Shown in pieces: positions 10,589 to 21,379 of a stretch of 64,000 nucleotides of DNA. Below the pieces are notes generated by a model, which did no database searches, was not told where the DNA came from, and worked only from the letters and a program-made list of their open reading frames with translations. Source of the DNA: Dermanyssus gallinae (Eukaryota; Arthropoda; Arachnida; Mesostigmata; Dermanyssidae); contig QVRM01005375.1 of NCBI GenBank assembly GCA_003439945.1, positions 496,001 to 560,000 of the forward strand. The letters are read 5' to 3'. Both the position numbers and the translations under genes were made by a program. The number at the start of each line of letters is the position of its first letter. The stretch's first letter is position 1.

Positions 10589-13413
10589 GCCACGGGTAAC
10601 ACAATCCTGGCTCCACGCATCATTACTCCTTGCACTTCTGACAATTCATGTATTACGGAGGCCCACACTCTATCTTTTGGCGAGGGTTTCCTGTGCCGCA
10701 TCCACCCCCGTACCTGTGTTAGCTCGGAATCTATTCTAGACAATCGTGCAATTTCTTCCCAGTTCAGTGGTTTTACTTCTTGTGTCAGATACGATACTAC
10801 TATTTCTGTTGCATCATTCACTTCAAATTTATCAGTATTTGGTAATCGTGACAACATATCCGGGATGTGGTTAGATGCTCCCGCGCGGTATTCTATTGAA
10901 AAATTATATCCCCTCAATCGCTCCACCCAGCGGCCTATCCGCATTGGTGCTCTTCCCGTTCCTTTTGCTCCTAACAATGTAACTAACGCTGAGTGGTCGG
11001 TACGGAGTCGAAATCGTCGTCCAAATAAATAAACGTGCCACCGCTCTATTGCAAAAAGGCAAGCCAGTGCTTCTTTCTCCCCTGTTGAATACTTTTGCTG
11101 TGTTTCTGTTAATGTACAAGAAGCGTACGCCACAGGTCTTTCACCTTCTGGGCCCCTCTGCAACAACACTCCCCCCAGACCTATATTGCTCGCGTCCGTT
11201 TCCACGATTACGTCGTATTCCGTGTTAAATATTGCTAATGGCTTAGCTTGTACAATACTTTGCTTCATCTCTTCAAAAGCCACCCGCTGTTCCAGTCCCC
11301 ACGTGAATTTTGATTCCTTTTTCAATAATCGCCTCAACGGCTCCGTCATCTCGGAAAATCGTGGAACGCATCTCATGTAAAAACTTGCCGCCCCCACTAC
11401 TGATCGCACCTGTGCTGCATTCTTTGGTTCCGCTAGTTCACTGATTGCCTTAATATTATCCAGACACGGTGTAACTCCATTTCTACTTATGCTGAACCCC
11501 ACGAATTCGACTCTATCCACTCCAATAACACACTTTGAATTCAACGTCATTCCCGACTCTGCTATTCTGCGCAACACTTCCTCAAGTCGAATATCATGTT
11601 GTTCTCTAGATTCTCCGTAGATTAGAATGTCATCTAAGTACACCAATACACCTTCCAATCCCTCCAACATGTCTTTCATCATTTTCTGAAATGCGGCTGG
11701 TGCTGATGCCAGCCCGAAGCACACCCGTCTGTAGCGGAACAACCCCCACGGTGTAATGAATGCTGTCAGGTCTCTTGATTCCTCCGCTAGCTCTACTTGG
11801 TGATATGCCGACATCGCATCTAACTTAGAAAACCACTTCGCTCCCTTTAATTCCGCTAGTAAATCCTCTAAATGTGGTAATGGGAACACCTGCGGAATTA
11901 TAGCTTCGTTCACTTGTCGTAAATCCACACACACTCGTACCCCACCACTTTTCTTTGCCACTACCACCATAGCTGATATCCACTCTGACGCCTCTATCGG
12001 CTCTATTACCCCCAATTCCACTTGTCGGTCAATTTCTTTCTTCACTGTATCCACTGTTGCTAACGGCAGTCGTCTTAGTTTCTGTTGCACTGGTCTAGCC
12101 CCTTGTTTCACTTTTACACGATGTCTATACCCCCTCGCCAATCCTAGCTGGCCTGAAAATAACTTCCTATACTGCTCCGCTGTCCCTAAGTTGTCCACTG
12201 AAGCTACCACTTTTCCATCCACTGCACACTTCTGCCCCTTACAATCCACACACACTTCCAACTTCGCTAATGCATCGCGTCCTAATACCGATTTCCCCCA
12301 TCGCACCACAAATACCTCCATAACCACAGATTTTTTTCCTAGTTCAATTGTACATTCCACTACTCCTAATACATCAATCACTTCTCCACTATATGTTTTC
12401 AGTACCACTCCTGTTTCATTCACCCTTCTCGTTTCTCCGCTTAATATTCCACTTACATCTTTCCAATTTACTATTGTCACTGCACTACCCGTATCCACTA
12501 AAAATTTTACTATCTGCTTATCTACTCGTGCCTTTATACTAATCTCCGAGCTAACACACAGGGTATAGATTTGAGTAATTTTACTCGGCTGACTCGCCTG
12601 TGCCTCCTCCGGCCACGATTCTTCCTCCACCAACCGCACCACTCGCTTGCCTCCCGTCGCTCCACACATCCTCTCGAAATGGCCCGTTCGGTGACACTTG
12701 AAGCATGTTGCTTTCCTGGCCGGGCATAGGTGGTACCCGGCCAGGTGCGTGCCGCTACCGCACGCCGTACAGGGCTTCCAATTACCGACTTTGGCCGGCT
12801 GCCGACGTCGACTGATCGCCGCCACTGCAACGTCTCGCTCTAGCTGCCTTGCCTCCGCCATGTTGCGCTCGAGGCGGATTCCTATTTCACGCGCCTGAGC
12901 CAGCTTGAGGTCGTCGTCTTCTAATAGCAGCCGCTCACGCAACCTCGGAATCGACGTCCCCGTGGTGAGCTGTGTCTTGATGGCTTCTTCAGGCGTGAAC
13001 TGCTCAAACTTACATTTCGCCGCCATCCGCGTCAGCTCGGCCACGTATTCTTCCACTGACTCCCCCGGTCGCTGCCGTCGCCTATGAAATTCGTCGCGGG
13101 CCGCTGCCAGCCCCTTCTTCTGTGCAAATCTGTCCACCAGTCGCGCTTTCATTTCTTCATATTCATCACCTCCGGCCTCCACTGGCCTATCCTTTATCAC
13201 TTTATATTGTAGCATTCCCTCGAATCCCAGTGCATTCTTAAGGAGCGCGCACTTCCTTTTTGCGTCGAATCTCTCCGCGCCTGGGTGCGCGTCCAAATAT
13301 GCATCGAACGCCTCCAACCAGTCTTCTACCGCCGCTGCTGGAGGCCCGGCCACCGGCATGAATTGCGGCGGCGGTACTGGTCCGTATGTGGCCATCTCTC
13401 TCCGTTCCTCCAA
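10483..13413 (-). CDS. Gypsy Gag-Pol polyprotein (Gag, protease, RT, RNase H, start of integrase)
   Basis: This is a 976-residue open frame. Gag occupies roughly residues 1-250 and ends in a CX2CX4HX4C zinc knuckle (CFKCHRTGHFERMC), preceded by a second cysteine-rich segment. Protease follows with FLVDTGSAVTIV near 305. Reverse transcriptase runs from about 430 to 640 with FSKLDAMSAYHQV and the catalytic VYLDDILIYG. RNase H has VETDASNIGLGG and RTDHSALV. The last part holds the first half of the integrase zinc domain (HDDAHQGIVRTKQRLRERFW). Gag and Pol are in one frame. The frame stops just after FWWPEMD, while the rest of the integrase lies in another frame, so a one-base indel is likely. 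The second methionine (MATYG) may be the real start. Confidence 0.95.
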   Translation of the reverse strand: MEERREMATYGPVPPPQFMPVAGPPAAAVEDWLEAFDAYLDAHPGAERFDAKRKCALLKNALGFEGMLQYKVIKDRPVEAGGDEYEEMKARLVDRFAQKKGLAAARDEFHRRRQRPGESVEEYVAELTRMAAKCKFEQFTPEEAIKTQLTTGTSIPRLRERLLLEDDDLKLAQAREIGIRLERNMAEARQLERDVAVAAISRRRQPAKVGNWKPCTACGSGTHLAGYHLCPARKATCFKCHRTGHFERMCGATGGKRVVRLVEEESWPEEAQASQPSKITQIYTLCVSSEISIKARVDKQIVKFLVDTGSAVTIVNWKDVSGILSGETRRVNETGVVLKTYSGEVIDVLGVVECTIELGKKSVVMEVFVVRWGKSVLGRDALAKLEVCVDCKGQKCAVDGKVVASVDNLGTAEQYRKLFSGQLGLARGYRHRVKVKQGARPVQQKLRRLPLATVDTVKKEIDRQVELGVIEPIEASEWISAMVVVAKKSGGVRVCVDLRQVNEAIIPQVFPLPHLEDLLAELKGAKWFSKLDAMSAYHQVELAEESRDLTAFITPWGLFRYRRVCFGLASAPAAFQKMMKDMLEGLEGVLVYLDDILIYGESREQHDIRLEEVLRRIAESGMTLNSKCVIGVDRVEFVGFSISRNGVTPCLDNIKAISELAEPKNAAQVRSVVGAASFYMRCVPRFSEMTEPLRRLLKKESKFTWGLEQRVAFEEMKQSIVQAKPLAIFNTEYDVIVETDASNIGLGGVLLQRGPEGERPVAYASCTLTETQQKYSTGEKEALACLFAIERWHVYLFGRRFRLRTDHSALVTLLGAKGTGRAPMRIGRWVERLRGYNFSIEYRAGASNHIPDMLSRLPNTDKFEVNDATEIVVSYLTQEVKPLNWEEIARLSRIDSELTQVRGWMRHRKPSPKDRVWASVIHELSEVQGVMMRGARIVLPVACRLQAFKLAHDDAHQGIVRTKQRLRERFWWPEMD

Positions 13414-13544
13414 CCGTCACCAACTCCGTCACCACCGCCTGTCGTCTCCACCACCACCACTGTCACCAACCACCGCGTTACTCTTTATCGTGCGCTGTCC
13501 GTTCTGCCCGCTACTATAAGACTGACCGCTAGGTTCAGTCAAGT

Positions 13545-13556
13545 CGACTGCGCCAA
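13545..13556 (-). other. Gypsy primer-binding site, tRNA-Ser type
   Basis: Directly inside the 5' LTR the minus strand reads TTGGCGCAGTCG. TGGCGCAGTCG is the complement of a serine tRNA 3' end (CGACTGCG plus CCA). Elements of the 17.6/297 group are known to use tRNA-Ser. Confidence 0.8.
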
Positions 13557-13779
13557 TGTAGTGTCTACGTACGGAACAATAAGGACACTCACCGTTAGAG
13601 TTACCGGCTCTACCAACGCCGACGCCAGAATGACTTTTTAGTTTTATTTCATCCCACTCTGTACAACACTGTTGGCGCCCCCTGGTGGCACGTATTCCTC
13701 TGCCCCCTGGTGGCGCGCTTCTATCTATCTAATTCATCACGGATCATCGCTATCATCAATATTCATCTCATACACTACA
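13557..13779 (-). repeat. Gypsy 5' LTR (right copy on the plus strand)
   Basis: Transcription of the element should start here and run towards lower coordinates. The sequence is the partner of 9084-9307. Confidence 0.95.
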
Positions 13780-14078
13780 ATTACGAAGTATGACGTCGAG
13801 TTCCTAAGAGCGGCGCTCCCCGACCCGCAAAAACCTCGCAGATTCGGATCCATCACTATCTCACGAAGAGGAATCTTATGGATCTTACCGTTTTAACGTT
13901 GCAAGGAACCTTGAGGATATACCGCTTGCACCAGGTCCATAAGAGAGGGGGCTACCATCAAGCAAGAACAGGGACAGCTGATTCTTAACCTCACGTGACA
14001 CCTTTTTACCACCATTTTTATTAAGGCGAACACTGCCGAGTGTGCAAACGTATTGTAAATGATTAATAAATCATCACA

Positions 14079-14084
<6 letters not shown>
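13780..14084 (+). pseudogene. R2/R4-type retrotransposon, right part: C-terminus and 3' UTR
   Basis: After the gypsy element the interrupted frame continues as TKYDVEFLRAALPDP, then RFGSITISRRGILW, and stops near 13896. If the gypsy element and one copy of ATTAC are removed, QDKIT joins KYDVEF in frame. R2-type proteins carry a comparable K..KY and F...T...RG.W ending. The following 190 bp are probably the 3' UTR and run into a (TA)n tract. Confidence 0.85.

Positions 14085-14157
<73 letters not shown>
14085..14157. repeat. (TA)n microsatellite at the 3' end of the R2/R4-like element
   Basis: This pure TA run of 73 bp directly follows the 3' UTR. It also begins the first unit of a duplicated repeat (14085-14480). 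Confidence 0.95.
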
Positions 14158-14159
<2 letters not shown>

Positions 14160-14480
14160 CATATCGAAAACTCAATGTTTGTTTTTGGTTAAACATTATT
14201 TTTCCAGCTGTCGACAAGCTAGTTTGATGGTTACCAGTCAGATTGTCTCTTGAATACTTGCTTGAAGGAACCGTTTGGTAACTAGAAACGCAACACGATG
14301 CTGTTACAGCGCTTTTTCACAATCGGGCAGTAATACCGCCAAACGCGACCAGCGTAGACAGTACGGACGATGATTCCCAGTCAGGTAATTTGCATTCACA
14401 GAGAAAATGATCATCGGCCTCTAATTAATAATTATAGGTCTAGTATTAGTACTACATACATTACAGCATTAAATGTTTAC
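14085..14480 (+). repeat. Repeat unit 1, diverged partner of 14845-15190
   Basis: After a (TA)n head the sequence shows ACTCAATGTTTG, TGGTTAAACATTATT, a CAGTCAG...TGTCTCT block, CAGTC(A/C)..GTAATTTG and CTAATTAATA in the same order as unit 2. No coding potential is evident. A non-autonomous element or segmental duplication are both possible. Confidence 0.75.
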
Positions 14481-14844
14481 CATATGACATACATAAAACA
14501 AGACCATCACCATTTTGTAATGCTGTATCAAATTCTTGTAGAACAGGACCATGACATCGAGCCTATCATGTAGTGCTGACAAATAATGGTAAATGTGACG
14601 AGTGGTAAAACGTACTGCTTACTAGCACGAACGAACATACTTCAACTCAAGGATAACAAACGTTCTGATGGAGTCACCTAATAATTAGACGCTTAGAAAT
14701 AGCGTTCGCACAACTTTGAACGTTCATTACAACAAGGCTGCTTGCGCAACAATAAATACAATTGAAGTAAATGCCCGCAACATGTCTTGTCGGAAACATT
14801 TTTATTCGCATTGTTTGATTACATTTTAGGTTTCCTATTTGAAG

Positions 14845-15190
14845 ATATATATATATATATATATATATATAGACTTGCTGGCTGTCTTTCGAAGACTCAA
14901 TGTTTGCGTTTGGTTAAACATTATTCTCCTAATTGCCACACGCTGATTTAATGGTGATCAGTCAGGATGTCTCTAGAATATTTGCTCGAGGGAACCCGGT
15001 CGGTGTCCAGAATCGCAACGCAATGTAGTTAGCACACTTTCGCAACTGAGCGGTAACACCTTCTGAAGCGACTAGCGGACACCGTAAAGACTACAATCTC
15101 CAGTCCAGTAATTTGTGTTCACACATAAAATCATCATATAGTCATGGCCACTAATTAATACGTATACTACTATAGGCATTACAACATTTT
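14845..15190 (+). repeat. Repeat unit 2, diverged partner of 14085-14480
   Basis: It has the same order of matching blocks as unit 1, again starting directly after a (TA)n run (14845-14871). The copies are about 715 bp apart measured from the shared block. Confidence 0.75.
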
Positions 15191-16037
15191 AATTTTGATT
15201 TATTTTTAAGATTGCTAGTGTATGTGTAACCTATAGAGGTTGAGAATGTTTAATGGGTAAAACGGGCTGCAACGGATTGAAAACGTTCGGATACAAACGC
15301 GCAAAATGAGTGAAAAGATTCAGAATGCACATACAGTGTTAAGTAGAGAAATATACACGTTGTAGTTAATGAGCATCGTAGTGTATTGGAAATGTTAAAT
15401 AATTATAAATGTAATACATCCCGGTGGAGACATGTATTAACGATGCGGCGCTAGCATACAGTGGGATAGAAACATTTTTTTCCGACGAACGCCGACATTT
15501 TAAGCCTTAATCTTGGAATATGCCGATGACAACAAGTTTAGCTTTGATCTCTCGCGGTTGTCTATTCTGCTTGTTAAATTGAGTCAATCTTGCTAACTAT
15601 CATTTACGTTCATATGGTACATATTGTTATGCCTACTAGTTATACTTGATCATGGGGACGGAAAGTTTAAAGAGGCAAACGCCATTTTGAGCCAAGCCTT
15701 CACATGCATCATAGAGTTACCAGCTCTTGCGTCTCTGCCAGCGATTCCCTTTCCCCTCTCCCCTGCTAGTAACCTAGCTGACAAAATGCCGTGTGCCAGC
15801 AGTGTTCTGTTCTTCATCAAATATAAGATGGACTGCGTTGACCCATAAAGACTTATCCAGACTTATTCTCTTCACACAAGCGCGGTCGGCACTCCGATAA
15901 TTTATCAGACACGATCAATGTTAAATAAATTCGTCCATCATTTGGAGGGTGCTTAGGCGCTCTATCACGAGGCATCTACAATTAGGCTTCTAAGATTATA
16001 TTATTTAGTCTTTCTATAAGTATGCGACTTAAGTTCG

Positions 16038-16040
<3 letters not shown>
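15191..16040. other. No gene recognised
   Basis: AT-rich DNA with only short unsupported frames. Confidence 0.5.
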
Positions 16041-16078
<38 letters not shown>

Positions 16079-16080
16079 TA
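16041..16080. repeat. (TA)n microsatellite
   Basis: About 40 bp of TA repeat with one interruption near its right end. Confidence 0.95.
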
Positions 16081-16261
16081 AGCTACTCCGCGGGGACACG
16101 TAATGACTACAAACAATATGTCTTAGATGTTTGGTCATTCACTAAAACGATAAGAGCAATCGATGATGCCTAATTAAATCTGTACTGTACCGAGTGCTGT
16201 CCCAACATGTTTTGATAGTTTATGCTTATCAGAACGCTGTCGTTTCCTTTATAGTCACGGT

Positions 16262-16325
16262 CTATATTCTCAATAGCGTAATGGTTTGCGCTGTTAGCTC
16301 AGCAGACCGATATCGAACCCGGAAT
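16262..16325 (+). repeat. Possible decayed tRNA-derived SINE head
   Basis: An A-box-like AGCGTAATGGTTTGCGC is followed about 25 bases later by a B-box-like GATATCGAACCC. Both deviate from consensus and no cloverleaf forms, so this is weak. Confidence 0.3.
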
Positions 16326-16892
16326 GCTTAAGAATAGCGTCTCATCTTGCGCACGTTTCCTGAAGCGGCCATCTTTTATGAGCGACGAAAAATTATTTTT
16401 CAGAATTCTCACTCATCCATCTTTATTGGCTAGACCAGTTGCGCTGTTCGCCAGAAGGGACATCGAAGTAGCTTGCGGTGAAAACAGAGAGCGATGACAT
16501 TCGTAGTCACGATTGGTCCAAAGGTCTTATGAGGAGGACACCGAAGGTGTGATTTGTAGTATTTATGCCCTAACATTTTTGATATAATAGCACGCATGTT
16601 GCCCAACAAGTGACAATACTCCCCGTTTGCGGTATACGTGCATCAGTCAAGGTAAGTCCTAGTTATTCCCCAGTCCAACTGAACTCTGCGATAGGTCTAT
16701 GTTTTATTTAACCGCGAATTATCGCCAATTAATAGCGATTTGTGGTGCGATCTCGGATATTCTTTTATGTGCTTCTTTATAGCGCTTTAAGGCATTCGGT
16801 AACGGGACTTTTGTATACGTCGGGCCATGAAACGTATGCTGCGAAACTTAGAATTACTGATGGCAATCAGACACTTTGCACATACATACATT

Positions 16893-16899
16893 TATATAT

Positions 16900-16953
<54 letters not shown>
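16893..16953. repeat. (TA)n microsatellite
   Basis: TA repeat with a few single-base interruptions. Confidence 0.95.
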
Positions 16954-17068
16954 GTTGCCGAACGGACACGCACAGGTGTACTCACTAAGCATGGATTATC
17001 AGTGGTATCTCTAATGTTACCCTGTAGACTAAATGGCCCTGGTGCACTCCCTTTAATCATAAAACGCA

Positions 17069-17071
<3 letters not shown>

Positions 17072-17133
<62 letters not shown>
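17072..17133. repeat. (TA)n microsatellite
   Basis: A second long TA run only about 120 bp from the previous one. The short spacer shows no recognisable element. Confidence 0.95.
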
Positions 17134-19052
17134 TCACACTGTGTCCCTAGAGACCGCATGATCCACAAAGATTATGGAAGGAGTTTCATCACTTTTTCAC
17201 GTGGCCGCCTCTTCGTTCAGCAGCCACCATCAAGTATCACGACATAGATACAAGGACGCAGCAGACTTAGCAAGCTAAGCTAGAGCCTCGAATGCAATCA
17301 ACGCGATTTGAGCAGGCTCGTACTTTTCGCGTCAATAGACATACCCACATTCAGATCACACAAACAAATCTTAGGGTCATCATTATTTCGCGAACAAAAG
17401 CTATTGAAGCACAAACAAACTATGTAGCAATTCACAAATATTTGCGATGTGTTCGCCTCCATCCAAACACACCGCGATTGCGCAAGCCTTTGTTAAAAGG
17501 TCTCCTCGTCAACAATTTGACAACAGAAGGCCTCTTCCTTTTGAAATCATAAGTTCCTCTTGTACTTCTAGTAATTGACCATACAATTAGATACAATAAT
17601 TCCGAGAATCGGATGTTCACATCAAATGGTCGTGAGCGCGAGAACTAAACAGCAAATTACAGCTAGTGGCTAACAACGGGCCGTACCCGTCAGAAAATTA
17701 ACGCCTGAGCAGTGGTTAACCTATATTGGCAAAACTAAACATCGCAGCTTCATGATGAGATACGGGCGGTTGTGGAGACACGCATCAGAAGAGCATCAGC
17801 TCAGTCCTTACTAAGCGCTGGTCGCGAGGAAGGACGGAGCCGGAAGCTAAGATGACTATCATTTTTCTAGCAGTCAAAGGCCGAACGAACTGAGTGTCCC
17901 CCAAAAATATTCGCCCATCTCACAGACAGTAGCAAACACATTTAGTGACACGTTCACGATCACTACGACGCTTGCAGCCAATATAGCCTAATTTGGGAGC
18001 ACCATGCGTGCTGGATATCCCTTAACTACAAACCCTTGTTGGCATGTTGCCGTCCTCATATTATGAGTGTGCGTACCTATATGTACAAACAGACTGCTTT
18101 GGCGCATTACACACACGACTACTCCGCGGGGCAGCCAGCACAAACAGTGCGGGGGTCCTTCTTTCATTAAATGATACGTGCCTTCGTCCATTTGGTCACT
18201 GTAAATGCTAAACGGTTGTTTATCTATTTCCCTCTTTGTCTTTCTTCTTGTGTGTGTGTATATATATATAACAGGCTTTACTGTAGTAAATATAGTTATG
18301 AATCTGTCGGCGACGGTAATGCATATTTAGTACGGAAGAATTCCGGGTGAATGACACCCTTGTATACATTTTGGGCTAAACAGGGTTCAGTCGTGATATT
18401 AAATTGATTTAATTGCGCGCGACAAATGTTGATTCACTTTGTGCACAACGCGTCAATTTAGATCAGATTTTTTATAACAAAGTATATACCTGTGTAATTT
18501 ATTTGACATCACGTATGCATTTGATTTGTTGTCTCTAGATATTGTTGCGGCAGCCAGCTTAACCCAAAAATCGAAATATGTAACGCAAATTAGAACAATT
18601 TGAACAGACCGTGTTTAAATTTTTATATTCTCACGTAACGAAAAGGTATTCGCAATAGTTACAGTGTATGACAGCCTCTTGCATTAAGTCATGCATGTCC
18701 GCATGTGAAAAACTACTAAACACCAGCAAAGGCTGACGGCTTGTTTCGCTTCACTTCGAGGCGTCATGAGGTGCATTAAGGCTGACATTTCCGCGAGGTG
18801 GTTAACGCCTTTATTTGCCGACCGTCTCGCAAAAACAGCATTATCCATACTCAGAATGAAACGGGTGTAACATCGCTAAATACATCCTTACGTCAGCCGT
18901 ATTACATTATGTACATTGCTGCGCTAGTTATTTTCAGAATCACAGTACTTAAATACCAATATTCCCAAAAAAGTTAAAATTTTAAAAAGATACAAAACAT
19001 GTTTAAAATAATTAAATAAAAGAAGCCACAACTTAGCAAGCTACAACAATCT

Positions 19053-19054
<2 letters not shown>
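17134..19054. other. No gene recognised
   Basis: About 1.9 kb of AT-rich DNA without motif-bearing frames. It contains a small TA tract at 18258-18270. Confidence 0.5.

Positions 19055-19089
<35 letters not shown>
19055..19089. repeat. (TA)n microsatellite
   Basis: A 35-bp TA run, downstream of the arrestin stop on the minus strand. Confidence 0.95.
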
Positions 19090-19091
<2 letters not shown>

Positions 19092-20095
19092 ATAAATGCC
19101 GCCATATCGTCTGCACTGTACTCTTTTCGGCGAGAACTAGACATGTCCTGTCCTGCGAGAACGGAGCCTGATTAGACTGAGTAGAGAGTGCGGTCCGAGC
19201 AAATGCCGAGATAGGCAAAGAAGTTGGAACGGGGCCATTATGAATCTTAGCATAAGCCCATCAGTTTTACATCATGTCGAAAACGAGGTGAACCCACCTA
19301 GTGGTACGCACACTTGTGTAGTAGCTAGCAGCGGTTGTGGCATCTGACCAAACGATCTTTGTTCGATTTGTGAGTTAGAATTGGCCTCCCTGCGTGAAGA
19401 CGTACGATTACGAAAATGTACACCTCAATCTTCCGCATGTATAAACTTTGCTTGTTATCCTTCTCCACAACGCAATACACACGTTGTTAACACGCATCCA
19501 AGGCAGATGTATTTACTTAGCGTAAAATGCATGATAGGCTCACCGTATGTATGTTGTAGAGCTGAGAATAACGAGAGTATACAGAATACAGTTCAAATGC
19601 ACATCATATTCTGGGTTTTCCCGTTAACACCAATTCACTCAAATAGTACCACAAAAAGTCTTCTGCAAGGTTTTGCTTTCCATAGCGCTTCTAATTCGTT
19701 TACTACTACAAAGGGAAAATATATAGCTCTCGCACATTGTCGCTTGTCGAGTCGTCCACCTTACTGACGCGCCATACGGGTTAGTGCGTCCAATATTATA
19801 CGTGTGTGCGGGCTGATTGTGCTGATGAGTTCATAAGTGAATATGTCTGTGTCTGTGTGTGTGTCTATGTGGGCTAAAACTGACGCGATAAATATGCTAA
19901 AGTTAAGAAGATAGGGAATAAACATCGCGCAGCGTGACTCGAGTTATTACGAGAGCACGCCATGTATTCATTTCGCCGGTCACTTATTATCATTATTATA
20001 CACCCACATCACTCACAAAATTAAGGGGTTTAGAAACACAGGACACAGAAGATGTTCAGTATATATCCGGTGCTGTATGTCACAAACCAGCAAGA

Positions 20096-20130
<35 letters not shown>

Positions 20131-20669
20131 TATACACACATAATACACGCAAGAGCCACATGGAAACACCGTGCCATAAACTGTCGTAGTGAAGCGATGA
20201 TGATTCATGATCATAGCGCTGTTATGTATCGGGCAGCTAGAACAACAACCGGACGGATTACTTTTCCGCACGGGTCCATCGACTGACTGCTGACGAAACT
20301 ACTGACTGATGATGGTCGTGGTGGTGATGCTGACCGTAAGGAGGAGGTGTAAGCCGAGGCTGGCCAAAAGATGCTCGAGCGACTGAATCTATCGTTGTTC
20401 GGAAATGGCCGACGTCCGAGCGTTTCCTTGAGGCGTCTGAGGTGTCTTCTTGCGGAGGATCCACAATACAAGGAACGCAACCTCCTCCTTACGGACGCAG
20501 CAGCCATATCAATCAGTGTCTGCAGCGCGTGGACCGTTTGTTGGTATGATTCGGTCAGTAAGAAGATGGGAACAGTGGAACGGGGGTAGTTAGTGGTCGT
20601 GCACTGATAGTGGCTGTCGTAGTAGCGTCAGTCCAGCGCCGTGTTATGAAACCGCGTGGCAGTCTTCGT
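19090..20669 (-). other. Region downstream of the arrestin stop; probable 3' UTR in part
   Basis: The arrestin stop is at 20670-20672, so its 3' UTR must extend into this region. I see no clear AATAAA on the minus strand close to the stop; an ATTAAA complement lies near 19087. A TA run is at 20098-20127. The open frames here are low in conserved motifs. Confidence 0.4.
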
Positions 20670-20786
20670 TTATGTGGCTGTATCATTTTGGCCAGACTCG
20701 GCTCCTCGTAGCCGAAGTCTTGCAAAGTCTTCAAAAATCAGGTCATCCTCGGGATCATCCAACTGTATGAGGTCGTCGACGGGTAC
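20670..20786 (-). CDS. krz: Beta-arrestin (kurtz-like), terminal coding exon
   Basis: This exon of 38 codons plus TAA encodes the regulatory C-terminus of arrestin. It contains the clathrin box DLIQLD (L-hydrophobic-x-hydrophobic-acidic) followed by DDLIFEDFARLRLRG. The latter is the conserved segment that binds the AP2 adaptor and holds the basal state through its arginine in the polar core. These motifs couple arrestin-bound receptors to clathrin-coated pits. The minus strand has a good acceptor directly before the exon (CTTCTGATTTTAAG, AG at 20788-20787). Phase 0 fits the phase-0 end of the exon at 33473. The tail after RLRLRG is only ten residues, ending NDTAT. An extra small exon between the two cannot be excluded. 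Confidence 0.9.
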   Translation of the reverse strand, partial: VPVDDLIQLDDPEDDLIFEDFARLRLRGAESGQNDTAT

Positions 20787-21379
20787 CTTAAAATCAGAAG
20801 GCATCAATAGCAGATAAGCATCATCAGATTTGGAAGGCTTACGGTGGTGAATCGGGGGATTTTAAACAGAAGTACTAAGCCAACCAGTAAGCAAGTAAGA
20901 TATTTCTCATAGCCTATTCGTAAGAATGAACCCTCACCATCTCTCAACCTCCCCATTGCTTAGAAGTATATATATATATATATAAATATATTTTTTTTAA
21001 ACGACAAATCCTTGCGACAGCATGTAGCAGACAAAATCAAAGTGTGCCATCGAAGTGTGTCGTTTTTCCTAATGTATTTCCTATACTTTTCTGACTCGTC
21101 CAAACACAAGAAATAAATTCCCTCAAAAAATTCGGTCGCATTACGATTGACTACACCCGAAGCCAGAAAAGTATCACGCACGAGCTACCTACTTCTTACT
21201 TAACCTTTTTCAGCAAATTGTTATGTCCTTATCTGGGTAGAATGACATCAAAGATGCGCTATCGGTGCATCCTTGAACTGATAAAAACTTTCGTCTTTGC
21301 TGCTCGTATGAAAATATACCATTGTCCTTTTTGATTTTTCATGCGCGTCTGATCGTTTTGGTCGTGGTTTGCACCTAGC

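Larger units (their letters stand above)
9084..13779 (-). mobile_element. Ty3/gypsy LTR retrotransposon, structurally complete, frame-damaged
   Basis: The 4.7-kb element lies on the minus strand. Two directly repeated LTRs (9084-9307 and 13557-13779) begin TGTAGTGT and end ACACTACA. The five bases before the left LTR (9079-9083) and after the right LTR (13780-13784) are both ATTAC, the target duplication. By eye the LTRs differ at about four places in 223, so the insertion is fairly young. A tRNA-type primer site and a purine tract are in the right places. Gag and Pol are present; no env-like frame is seen. Two frameshifts in the integrase part suggest this copy cannot move by itself. Confidence 0.97.

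Noticed and set aside
16876..17247. Open frames of alternating Tyr-Ile, and similar ones at every TA array
   Set aside because: They are translations of (TA)n microsatellites.
20211..20507. 98-codon minus-strand frame downstream of the arrestin stop
   Set aside because: Arg/Ser-rich composition without motifs, inside the likely 3' UTR region.
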